Assembly (NCBI GenBank): GCA_028694545.1
Contig: JAQVKV010000149.1
Span: 1-6,351, forward strand
Length of the DNA stretch: 6,351 nucleotides
DNA from: Zavarzinia sp.
Lineage (GTDB): Bacteria; Pseudomonadota; Alphaproteobacteria; Zavarziniales; Zavarziniaceae
Direction: 5' to 3'
In this document: positions 1 to 5,562 of the stretch, in pieces
Numbering within the stretch: position 1 is the stretch's first letter
Layout: each line of letters begins with the position of its first letter
Notes under the pieces: generated by a model
Databases searched by the model: none
What the model saw: only the letters and a program-made list of their open reading frames with translations
Told to the model about the DNA's origin: nothing
Made by a program: the position numbers and the translations under genes

Positions 1-277
1 CCGCCGCTTCGATGACGGGCAAGAGTTCACCCCCAGCAGCGGGCGGGACGCCGAGCGCATTTCCCAGGGCGAGGGCCGCGGACAGGTCCCAGCCGACCAC
101 CGCGCCGGGCAGCACGCGCAACTGACCGCCGAGGCGGCCGACGAGATCCCAGACCTGCCAGCCCTCATGGGTAAGCGGCCGGTTCAGGCGCGTCGGGCAG
201 TCTTCGCACGCTTGCGCGCAGGCTTCGCAGTAGCGCTCGCCCCCGCCGAAGGACCACTCGGCTAGAGCGCGGAGGCG
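1..277 (-). CDS. Tail assembly chaperone -1 frameshift extension (GT-like), partial
   Basis: This is the -1 frame that continues from the slippery site at the end of the chaperone gene and runs off the left edge. After slippage the next codons read RLRALAEWSF, then a cluster with four cysteines spaced C-x2-C-x3-C-x2-C (YCEACAQACEDC), then conserved-looking sequence (RLNRPLTHEGWQVWDL, followed by a GGQL segment). The Cys cluster could hold a metal; that is inference. The frame has no ATG, GTG or TTG between its last upstream stop and the slippery site, and the first one after it (a TTG) lies beyond the Cys cluster, so independent initiation would lose the best-defined part. Small proteins of this type sit just before the tape measure gene in Rhodobacterales prophages. 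I read it as the T part of a G/GT chaperone pair that helps assemble tail tube on tape measure. The C-terminus is not in the window. Confidence 0.75.
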
Positions 278-283
278 TTTTTT
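233..283 (-). promoter_or_regulatory. Programmed -1 ribosomal frameshift signal
   Basis: On the minus strand the heptamer A AAA AAC (283 to 277) is in the correct phase: zero-frame codons are GAA AAA AAC. It is part of a run of seven A residues, conspicuous in such G+C-rich DNA. Six bases later a stem begins: GCGCTC (270-265) can pair with GAGCGC (238-233), enclosing a second stem GCCGAG (262-257) with TTCGGC (250-245) over a 6-base loop. The zero-frame stop TAG (264-262) lies inside this structure. Heptamer, short spacer and downstream structure are the three classical parts of a -1 frameshift site. Efficiency and any pseudoknot cannot be judged by eye. Confidence 0.78.
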
Positions 284-621
284 TCCTGTTCCAGCAGCAG
301 GCCTTTGGACACGTAGGTCAATTGGAAGGCCTCGAAGATCGGCCAGACGTCGAGCAGCGCGTCGATGGCCTCGGGGGTGGGATCGATCGGGTTGCCGTCG
401 GCATCGCCGATGCCCTCCCAGCCGAGCACAGCCCGTCGCGCCAGCGCCTTGGCGAAGGCGACGGCGCGCTCCTCGTCGGAAGCCTCCTCGGGCACCGCCT
501 CGACGGCGGGGTCGCTGCGCGTCGCGACCATCAGGGCGGTCGTCAGCGGGCGCAGTTGCACCCGGACGCCGGGGGCGAGGTCATGCCAGCGCGGCGCGTT
601 GGTCAGGTCGAGCGTCAGCAT
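262..621 (-). CDS. Phage tail assembly chaperone (G-like short form)
   Basis: A 119-residue, mostly acidic and helical-looking protein placed directly after the tail tube gene, where siphoviruses encode the chaperone that loads tail tube onto the tape measure. The start chosen is ATG at 621-619, which overlaps the tail tube stop by one base (TGATG); a TTG one codon earlier is possible but less likely. A GGAG-like ribosome site lies about ten bases upstream, inside the tail tube gene. The N-terminus (MLTLDL) is followed by a helical, alanine-rich middle and ends EQEKNASAL. Its last codons form the slippery sequence, so most ribosomes should make this short form and a minority the Cys-rich extended form. 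The function rests on position and the frameshift architecture more than on sequence motifs. Confidence 0.75.
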   Translation of the reverse strand: MLTLDLTNAPRWHDLAPGVRVQLRPLTTALMVATRSDPAVEAVPEEASDEERAVAFAKALARRAVLGWEGIGDADGNPIDPTPEAIDALLDVWPIFEAFQLTYVSKGLLLEQEKNASAL

Positions 622-1562
622 CAATACGTCTCCACGTCATTCACGAGGGTGGCGGTGCACATCCGGCCGACGACGCTGTCGCGCGCGGCCTGCCAGTCGA
701 ATGTCGCCTGGACGCCCTGCGGCCCGGAAATCTCGATCCGTGGACGCGGCAGGTAGACGGCGTGCACGGTGAAGGAGAAGCTTTCGCCTGAAGGCAGGAC
801 GTAGGCGAATTCCATCTCGCAGGCCTCGCCGTTGATCGCCTGCGTCACCAGCGTCTGGTCGGCGAAGCGCACCTCGATCCGGCCCGTCAGCGCGGCAATG
901 GATGGATCCGCGCCATCGATGCGGCCGTCCGAGCGGATGGTCTCGATCCGGTCGAGGTTGTTGGCGTAGGTGATCTCGGCCGAGACCACATTGCCGAGGG
1001 CGGTGCCGTTCCGGGTGATCGCCCCGTTGAAATGGCCGAAGCGCTTCAACTCCAGTGCGGCGGGCGTTCCGGCACTGGTCGTGGTGCCGACCGTCTCGCC
1101 CTGCGCCACCAGCCGCGCGGTCGCGGTGAGCAGGCCCGAGCGCTGCATCTGCCAGGTGATCTGGTCGAGCACGCAGCCCGAGTACATCGCATAGCGGGGC
1201 ACCTCGGGCATGCCGGTCTCGATCGACATCGAGGGCAACGTCCAGGACCCCGACTGAAATTCGTGGCTGTACGGGGCCTCCGCGCCCGTGGTCGTGGGCG
1301 CGCCGAAGGCTGCCTTCAGCCAGAAGCCGAACGCCTCGGCGTCCAGCGGCACGACGACGTCGCCGTCGGCCGTCACGGCGTCCTTGATCGGCGCTAGCGG
1401 ATCGCGGCCGTAGCCGAGAAGCTCCGAATTCAGCAGCGGCTGCTCCGCGCCGAGCGACGTGCTGGCGAAGGGCATGCGGGTGAAGCCGCTGACGGGCGGC
1501 GTTCCATAGGTCGTCTCGAACGCAAGCGCCATCAGCGCTCGCGCCCCTTGGGCTCGTGCCAT
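621..1562 (-). CDS. Phage tail tube protein
   Basis: A 313-residue protein that should polymerise into the tail tube through which DNA passes. The N-terminus (MARAQGARALMALAFETTYG, with early MPF and LG residues) and the beta-rich composition are typical of long-tailed-phage tube proteins of the TP901-1/Phage_tail_tube type, which adopt the same fold as Hcp and gpV. It is long compared with the minimal tube proteins of gene transfer agents, which may mean an added Ig-like or surface domain in the C-terminal half; that part is inferred. The ATG at 1562 has a good ribosome site (AGGAGA) seven bases upstream. It is separated by 24 bases from the tail terminator gene before it and overlaps the chaperone gene by one base. 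It appears intact. Confidence 0.82.
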   Translation of the reverse strand: MARAQGARALMALAFETTYGTPPVSGFTRMPFASTSLGAEQPLLNSELLGYGRDPLAPIKDAVTADGDVVVPLDAEAFGFWLKAAFGAPTTTGAEAPYSHEFQSGSWTLPSMSIETGMPEVPRYAMYSGCVLDQITWQMQRSGLLTATARLVAQGETVGTTTSAGTPAALELKRFGHFNGAITRNGTALGNVVSAEITYANNLDRIETIRSDGRIDGADPSIAALTGRIEVRFADQTLVTQAINGEACEMEFAYVLPSGESFSFTVHAVYLPRPRIEISGPQGVQATFDWQAARDSVVGRMCTATLVNDVETY

Positions 1563-1586
1563 GTTCGTCTCCTGTGGTCGGTTGGG

Positions 1587-2003
1587 TCAGGCCAGCGGGT
1601 CGGCCGTGGAATAGTGCAGCACGACCGGGATAACGGCGGCCTTCAGACTCGCCGCGCCCTCGACCGGCAGATCGACCGGGCGCGGGGCTTCGGCCTCGAC
1701 CCAGTCGCAGAACCCGCCCAGCGTCCGGTCGGCGGCGAGCGCTGCGCCGATGCTGGCGGTCAGCGTGTCAAAGGCGGCGTCGCGATCGGCACCCTGAACG
1801 ACCGCCTCGATCTCGGCTCGGTGCTGGTAGTGATAGCGCAGCGGCGACAGCGTGACTTCGGGCGCACCTGGTTCGCCATCGCGCAGGATCATCAGGCCCT
1901 CGACCGGCATGCGCTCGGGCAGCACGTCCCCGCGCAGAGCGGTGGCGGGCAGCGCCGAGAGCCGCGCGTGCAGCGCGACGAGGATGGTTTCGCGAGGTGT
2001 CAT
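1587..2003 (-). CDS. Phage tail terminator / minor tail protein
   Basis: A 138-residue protein beginning MTPRETILVALHARL and ending HYSTADPLA. Proteins like this in Rhodobacterales prophages are often mislabelled acyl-CoA transferase, but size, the YHYQHRAEIEAVVQG strand pattern and location just before the tail tube gene fit the tail terminator family (lambda gpU, gene transfer agent gp8), which caps the tube and joins it to the head completion ring. The ATG at 2003-2001 overlaps the merR stop as ATGA, and no convincing Shine-Dalgarno sequence lies upstream, so translation is probably coupled to merR. The reading frame is also open far upstream, but that part is antisense to the mer genes and does not look like protein. 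The N-terminus looks full length, so the mer insertion has not truncated it. Confidence 0.72.
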   Translation of the reverse strand: MTPRETILVALHARLSALPATALRGDVLPERMPVEGLMILRDGEPGAPEVTLSPLRYHYQHRAEIEAVVQGADRDAAFDTLTASIGAALAADRTLGGFCDWVEAEAPRPVDLPVEGAASLKAAVIPVVLHYSTADPLA

Positions 2004-2425
2004 GGGTCGGCCGAGTTGGAAATCGCGTCGAGCACCGGACAATCGGGGACTTCGGCGCCCGAACACCTGGATGCAGTTGTAGCGAGGACGGATTCGATAC
2101 GCCGAAGATCCGCGATCCTCGCGCGGACATCGGCAAGGTGCCGCTCCGTCCGTTCCTTGACCTCGGCGCAGGTCGGCGCGGCGCCGTCGCCGAGCCCCAT
2201 CAGCCCGCGGATGTCCTCCATCGAGAACCCGAGTTCGCGGGCGCGCAGGATGAAGCGGAGGCGTGTGGCGTGTGCGGCGGAATAGACCCGGTAGCCGGCG
2301 TCCGTGCGGGGCGGGTCGGGCAGCAGGCCGGTCTTCTCGTAATAGCGGATCGTCTCGATGTTGCAGCCGGTCGCCCGGGCCAGGTCGCCGCGTGTGAAGC
2401 CGCTCTCGCGCTCGTGATCTGTCAT
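2000..2425 (-). CDS. merR: Mercuric resistance operon regulator MerR
   Basis: A 141-residue MerR, close to the usual 144. It binds the operator between merR and merT as a dimer, represses without mercury and twists the DNA to activate merT transcription when Hg(II) binds. The N-terminal winged helix-turn-helix is clear: FTRGDLARATG at 10-20, then IETIRYYEKTGLL (23-35) and GYRVYS (44-49). A long dimerisation helix follows. The three Hg ligands are present as Cys86, Cys121 and Cys129; the C-terminal pair has seven residues between (eight in Tn501). An extra Cys21 is in the DNA-binding part. The start chosen (ATG 2425-2423) gives the standard N-terminus and leaves the operator outside the gene; an upstream in-frame start would run through it. 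Its stop overlaps the tail terminator start as ATGA. Confidence 0.95.
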   Translation of the reverse strand: MTDHERESGFTRGDLARATGCNIETIRYYEKTGLLPDPPRTDAGYRVYSAAHATRLRFILRARELGFSMEDIRGLMGLGDGAAPTCAEVKERTERHLADVRARIADLRRIESVLATTASRCSGAEVPDCPVLDAISNSADP

Positions 2426-2439
2426 GGGCAAGTTTCCTC

Positions 2440-2470
2440 TTGAGCCTGTAGTTGCTACAGACCCTACACC
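2440..2470 (+). promoter_or_regulatory. merT promoter with MerR operator (merO)
   Basis: A -35 element TTGAGC (2440-2445) and a weak -10 TACACC (2465-2470) are separated by 19 bases. This over-long spacer is the hallmark of MerR-activated promoters. Within it lies a perfect 6-bp dyad, CTGTAG (2446-2451) and CTACAG (2455-2460), around a 3-base centre, which is the expected MerR binding site. Transcription would read merT-merP-merF-merA. A ribosome site (GAGAGG, about 2488-2493) precedes the merT ATG. Confidence 0.82.
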
Positions 2471-2479
2471 CATCGTCAA
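2452..2479 (-). promoter_or_regulatory. Divergent merR promoter
   Basis: On the minus strand TTGACG (2479-2474) is followed after 16 bases by TAGCAA (2457-2452), giving a plausible sigma-70 promoter whose -10 falls inside the MerR dyad. This fits known merR autorepression. The merR ribosome site is AGAGG about ten bases before its ATG. Because merR overlaps the tail terminator gene, transcripts from here could continue into the tail genes. The -10 choice is tentative. Confidence 0.5.
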
Positions 2480-2501
2480 TCACAGGCGAGAGGTGCGCGA
2501 C

Positions 2502-2891
2502 ATGGCGCTGACAGACGACAGAACGGACAGCACGGGCGCGGATCGCCCCGCCCGAAAGGGCTGGCTCGCGGCGGGCGGTGTGGTGGGCGCCTTTCTCGCC
2601 TCGGCCTGCTGCATCGGGCCGCTGGTGCTTCTGACTCTCGGCATCTCGGGCGCCTGGATCGGCAACCTGACGGCTCTGGAGCCTTACAAGCCGATCTTCG
2701 CCGTGATCGCGCTCGGCTTCATCGCGGCGGGTTTCTGGCAGGTCTATTTCCGCAAGCCAACCGTCTGCGAACCCGGTTCCTACTGCGCAAGGCCAGCATC
2801 GGCGCGCATCACCAAGTCGGCTCTCTGGGCCTCCCTGATCCTCGTTCTCGCAGCCCTCACCATCGACTGGTGGGCCCCGCTTCTCTACTGA
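2502..2891 (+). CDS. merT: Mercuric ion transport protein MerT
   Basis: A 129-residue inner membrane protein that takes Hg(II) from periplasmic MerP and passes it inward to MerA. Three hydrophobic segments are visible: about 21-46, 64-83 and 107-126. The first contains the vicinal pair Cys36-Cys37 (ASACCIGPL), the transport-essential pair of the family. A second pair, Cys89 and Cys95, lies in the loop between the second and third segments, matching the cytoplasmic-side pair of Tn21 MerT. It is slightly longer than the usual 116 residues, owing to a polar N-terminal leader (residues 1-19). The ATG at 2502 was chosen because it follows a GAGAGG ribosome site and lies downstream of the promoter; an in-frame ATG at 2424 would fall upstream of the promoter. 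merP follows after 18 bases. Confidence 0.94.
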   Translation: MALTDDRTDSTGADRPARKGWLAAGGVVGAFLASACCIGPLVLLTLGISGAWIGNLTALEPYKPIFAVIALGFIAAGFWQVYFRKPTVCEPGSYCARPASARITKSALWASLILVLAALTIDWWAPLLY

Positions 2892-2909
2892 CCCCGAAAG
2901 GACATCCAC

Positions 2910-3215
2910 ATGAAGAAGATCCTTGCACTCGCCTTGTTCGGCCTGACCGCCGTTGTGCCGATCACCGCCATCCCTGTTGCCGCGCAGACCGTCGCCGCCG
3001 AGCAGACCGTCACCTTCGCGGTGGACAACATGACCTGCGCGCTCTGCCCAGTCACCGTGAAGCGTGCGATGGAGGGCGTCGCGGGCGTGCGCGCCGTCGA
3101 GATCGACTTCGATGCCCGCACCGCCACGGTGATCTTCGACACCGCCGCGACGAGCGCCGACGCCATCGCGACCGCGTCGGCCAATGCAGGCTACCCGGCG
3201 CGTGTCGCGGGCTGA
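2910..3215 (+). CDS. merP: Periplasmic mercuric ion-binding protein MerP
   Basis: A 101-residue heavy-metal-associated (HMA) domain protein with an export signal. Residues 1-25 form a signal peptide (MKK start, hydrophobic core, AA near the probable cleavage site). The mature domain carries the metal motif MTCALC, with Cys43 and Cys46 as the Hg(II) ligands, and the usual beta-alpha-beta pattern up to AGYPARV. MerP scavenges Hg(II) in the periplasm, protects other thiols and hands the ion to MerT or MerF. The ribosome site AAAGGA lies about eight bases before the ATG. merF begins four bases after the stop, so the genes are co-transcribed and probably coupled in translation. Confidence 0.94.
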   Translation: MKKILALALFGLTAVVPITAIPVAAQTVAAEQTVTFAVDNMTCALCPVTVKRAMEGVAGVRAVEIDFDARTATVIFDTAATSADAIATASANAGYPARVAG

Positions 3216-3219
3216 CGAG

Positions 3220-3453
3220 ATGACCGAGCAGTCCGACCGCAAGCTGATCGCGACAGGGATCGTCGGCACCGTCATCGCGGCGCTCTGCTGCTTCACTCCG
3301 GTGCTGGTGGTGCTTCTGGGTGCCGTGGGCCTGTCGGCCTGGCTGGGTTGGCTCGACTACGTTCTGCTGCCCGCGCTCGCCTTTTTCGTCGCGCTGACCG
3401 TGTACGCGGTCTGGAGACGGCAGCGGCGCCAGACCACTCGAACGGATGGATGA
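3220..3453 (+). CDS. merF: Mercuric transport protein MerF (lacks C-terminal Cys pair)
   Basis: A 77-residue inner membrane protein with two hydrophobic helices, about 10-33 and 43-63, and a short basic tail. The first helix carries the vicinal pair Cys23-Cys24 in LCCFTPVLV, and the second contains LDYVLLPALA; both are signatures of MerF, a second Hg(II) importer beside MerT. Canonical MerF (about 81 residues) has another Cys-Cys pair near the C-terminus that is thought to pass Hg(II) to the cytoplasm. Here the tail is WRRQRRQTTRTDG with no cysteine. The ATG at 3220 starts MTEQSDRK; an in-frame ATG at 3184 would overlap merP and add a non-conserved dozen residues. merA starts four bases after the stop. 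Confidence 0.9.
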   Translation: MTEQSDRKLIATGIVGTVIAALCCFTPVLVVLLGAVGLSAWLGWLDYVLLPALAFFVALTVYAVWRRQRRQTTRTDG

Positions 3454-3457
3454 CTTG

Positions 3458-4882
3458 ATGAAAGACGATTGCTGCGCGCCCAAGGGCGATTTCGACCTTG
3501 CCGTGATCGGCGCCGGATCGGCCGGGTTCTCGGCCGCGATCACCGCCGCCGAGGGAGGCAAGCGCGTCGCGCTGATCGGCCATGGCACCATCGGCGGGAC
3601 CTGCGTGAACGTGGGCTGTGTGCCCTCCAAGACGATGATCCGGGCCGCGGAAGCCCTGCACGGTGCGCAGACAGCACATCGGTTCCCGGGCCTGAACAGC
3701 GAGGCGCAGGTCGCCGACTGGTCGGCGCTGATTGCGGCCAAGGACGATCTTGTCGCGACACTGCGCCAGAAGAAGTACGCCGATCTGCTGCCGGGCTACG
3801 GCGGTGTGACCTATCTCGACGAGGGTCCGGCGCGTCTCGTCCTCGGCGGGGTCGAGGTCGGCGGGCGCAGGATCACGGCTCCCAAGGTGATCGTCGCGAC
3901 CGGTGGCCGACCCGCCGTGCCCGACATCCCTGGGATCCAGGACGCACCAACGCTCGACAGCACGTCGCTGCTGGAGCTGGACCGGTTGCCCGAAAGCCTG
4001 ATCTTCCTCGGCGGCGGCTACATCGGCGTGGAGTTGGCGCAGATGATGGCGCGGATGGGCACCCGCGTCACCATTGTCTGCCGCTCGCGCCTGCTGCCGC
4101 GCACAGAGCCGGAGGTGTCCCGGGCGCTGACGGAGACGCTGCGCGCCGAGGGCGTCGCGGTTGTCGATGGCGCGACCTACGACGCCGCACGGCGCGACGG
4201 GGCCCGTGCGGTCCTGACGGTGACGGTGGACGGCGCAGACCGCGATCTGACGGCCGACCGCCTCGTCCTGACGACGGGACGCGCAGCCAACACCGAGGGG
4301 CTGGGCCTCGCGGAGATGGGCGTCGAGACCGACGCGCGTGGCGCGATCCGGGTGGGCGACGACATGCAGACCACGAAGGCCGGCATCTTCGCGGCGGGCG
4401 ATGTGACCGACCGCGACCAGTTCGTCTACATGGCCGCCTATGGCGCCAAGCTCGCGTCCCGCAACGCCGTTCTGGGCGGGGCGGAGCGCTACGACAACGC
4501 CGCGATGCCGTGGGTGGTGTTCACCGATCCGCAGGTCGCCGGCGTCGGGCTGACCGAGGCGCAGGCGCGCGCCGCGGGTCATGACGTCAAGACCAGTGTG
4601 CTGACGCTCGACAACGTGCCCCGCGCGCTCGCCGCCCGCGACACGCGCGGCCTGATCAAGCTCGTCGCGGACCGGGCGACCGACCGCCTCCTGGGCGGCG
4701 TGATCATGGCGCCGGAGGGAGCCGACAGTGTCCAGACGCTCGCCATGGCGCTCAAGTTCGGTATGACGACAAAGGCGCTCGGCGAGACGATCTTCCCCTA
4801 TCTGACCACGGTAGAGGGGCTGAAGCTCGCCGCGCAGACCTTCGACAAGGATGTCGCGAAGCTGTCGTGCTGCGCGGGGTAA
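3458..4882 (+). CDS. merA: Mercury(II) reductase MerA (core form without NmerA domain)
   Basis: A cytoplasmic FAD flavoprotein that reduces Hg(II) to volatile Hg(0) with NADPH; 474 residues. In order: FAD-binding GAGSAG (18-23), redox-active disulfide GGTCVNVGCVPSK with Cys49 and Cys54, NADPH-binding GGGYIG (185-190), second FAD motif FAAGDV (311-316), and a dimerisation domain ending with FPYLT (Tyr448) and SCCAG with Cys471-Cys472, the pair that delivers Hg(II) to the partner subunit's active site. All catalytic residues are present. The N-terminal MerP-like NmerA domain found in Tn501 is missing; instead residues 1-9 carry a Cys-Cys pair (KDDCCAPK). The ATG at 3458 is preferred because a GGATGGA purine stretch lies at suitable distance; ATG 3446, overlapping merF, would add four residues. 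It is the last gene of the operon and faces the DUF6441 gene. Confidence 0.97.
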   Translation: MKDDCCAPKGDFDLAVIGAGSAGFSAAITAAEGGKRVALIGHGTIGGTCVNVGCVPSKTMIRAAEALHGAQTAHRFPGLNSEAQVADWSALIAAKDDLVATLRQKKYADLLPGYGGVTYLDEGPARLVLGGVEVGGRRITAPKVIVATGGRPAVPDIPGIQDAPTLDSTSLLELDRLPESLIFLGGGYIGVELAQMMARMGTRVTIVCRSRLLPRTEPEVSRALTETLRAEGVAVVDGATYDAARRDGARAVLTVTVDGADRDLTADRLVLTTGRAANTEGLGLAEMGVETDARGAIRVGDDMQTTKAGIFAAGDVTDRDQFVYMAAYGAKLASRNAVLGGAERYDNAAMPWVVFTDPQVAGVGLTEAQARAAGHDVKTSVLTLDNVPRALAARDTRGLIKLVADRATDRLLGGVIMAPEGADSVQTLAMALKFGMTTKALGETIFPYLTTVEGLKLAAQTFDKDVAKLSCCAG

Positions 4883-4919
4883 CCCGAGCCGTCGGTTTCG
4901 TGGCTGCCGAGCAAGATTG

Positions 4920-4931
4920 CGCATCGATGCG
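4920..4931. repeat. 12-bp perfect palindrome at the cassette/phage junction
   Basis: CGCATCGATGCG reads the same on both strands. It can be extended outward with a 2-base bulge by GAT at 4915-4917 and ATC at 4932-4934. It lies between the convergent stops of merA and the DUF6441 gene. No T-run follows on either strand, so it is not an obvious intrinsic terminator. It may be a protein site, a scar of the insertion, or chance. Confidence 0.5.
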
Positions 4932-4932
4932 A

Positions 4933-5562
4933 TCACAACCTACCCCCCACCCAGTTCGCCACGATCAGCCCCGGCACGCTGTCCAATGCCCGGTCTGCAT
5001 CCCGCGCCAGATCCAGCCGCTTCGGCAGCTTGACCTGCGGCACCAGCAGGAAGATCGGCGCAGTGACCTTTCCGCGCCCGGTCTTCGACCGCGACACCAC
5101 CGCCTGGCCTTTCGTGTTCAGCCGCCCCTCGGCGACCAGCAGGCTGGGGCCCGTCCGGCGATAGACGAAACGCAGGCGGAGGCCGCGTCGCCGCTCCCAT
5201 TCACCGGGGGTGATCCGGCCGCCGCGCAGGGATTTGCCCGCCGCGGGCAGCGGGATCGCCAGCCAGAACCCGTTCTTCGATCGGATCAGCGGCCCGGTGT
5301 CATGCGCACCGACGATTACCGGCGCCTTCGACCAGACCAGCGCCGCAGCCTCAAGGCTCTCGCCCGACCTCGGGAAGTTCTGGCTCCGGATCGAGTTGGC
5401 GAGCCGTGTACCAAGCCCCGCGCCGGTGATCTGCAACCGCCACGCCGTCTTCAGCCCAGTCCCGGCCTCGCGAATGGCGGCGGTGACGGCCCGTTCACCC
5501 GCCGCGACCTCGGCCGCCATCATCGCGACGATGTCGGGATCGATGTCGAGCTTCAGTTTCAC
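4933..5562 (-). CDS. DUF6441 family phage protein (probable head-tail or tail completion)
   Basis: A 209-residue protein beginning MKLKLDIDPDIVAMM and ending GLIVANWVGGRL. The N-terminal helical, alanine-rich part (about 10-50) and the basic segment WERRRGLRLRFVYRR near the middle resemble DUF6441 proteins found in the same place in Rhodobacterales prophages; this match is from memory. Its position, between the head-tail joining protein and the tail terminator, is that of an HK97 gp10-like neck or tail completion protein, so that role is inferred. The GTG start at 5562-5560 overlaps the previous stop as GTGA and has GAGG five bases upstream. The C-terminus appears intact. Downstream, where the tail terminator should follow, the mer cassette intervenes. 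Confidence 0.7.
   Translation of the reverse strand: MKLKLDIDPDIVAMMAAEVAAGERAVTAAIREAGTGLKTAWRLQITGAGLGTRLANSIRSQNFPRSGESLEAAALVWSKAPVIVGAHDTGPLIRSKNGFWLAIPLPAAGKSLRGGRITPGEWERRRGLRLRFVYRRTGPSLLVAEGRLNTKGQAVVSRSKTGRGKVTAPIFLLVPQVKLPKRLDLARDADRALDSVPGLIVANWVGGRL

Larger units (their letters stand above)
2000..4882. other. Mercury-resistance (mer) cassette inserted in the phage late operon
   Basis: A complete merR / merTPFA operon occupies the interval between two phage genes that should be adjacent. It carries its own regulator, operator-promoter, Hg(II) uptake proteins and reductase. There is no merB, so resistance would cover inorganic Hg(II) only; merC, merD and merE are also absent. No transposase, resolvase, integron site or clear terminal inverted repeat is visible on either side. 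The left limit coincides with the merR stop (2000), the right limit lies between the merA stop (4882) and the DUF6441 stop (4933). It behaves like a phage cargo gene block (moron) with its own promoter. The mechanism of acquisition cannot be read from the sequence. Confidence 0.85.

Noticed and set aside
1587..3296. A 569-codon minus-strand open frame covering merT, merP, merF and the tail terminator.
   Set aside because: Only its last 138 codons look like a protein. The rest is antisense to well-recognised mer genes and out of frame with merR, with the Arg/Gly/His-rich composition typical of shadow frames in G+C-rich DNA.
4871..4890. Small hairpin CGGG-GTAA-CCCG at the merA stop as a terminator.
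   Set aside because: Only four base pairs and no following T-run.
1986..4902. Short shared word GGTTTCG near both cassette edges (1986-1992 and 4894-4900).
   Set aside because: Seven bases only, one inside the tail terminator gene; insufficient for a target-site duplication.
2010..4927. Possible imperfect direct repeat flanking the mer cassette: 2010-2031 and 4906-4927, both starting GCCGAG and ending TCGA (about 15 of 22 matching).
   Set aside because: The left copy lies inside the merR coding sequence, the match is gapless but weak, and such a match can arise by chance between G+C-rich stretches. Not called as an attachment or target site.
3293..4936. A 547-codon minus-strand frame opposite merA.
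   Set aside because: It mirrors merA on the other strand, is Arg/His/Gln-rich with no recognisable motif, and merA has every catalytic residue on the plus strand.
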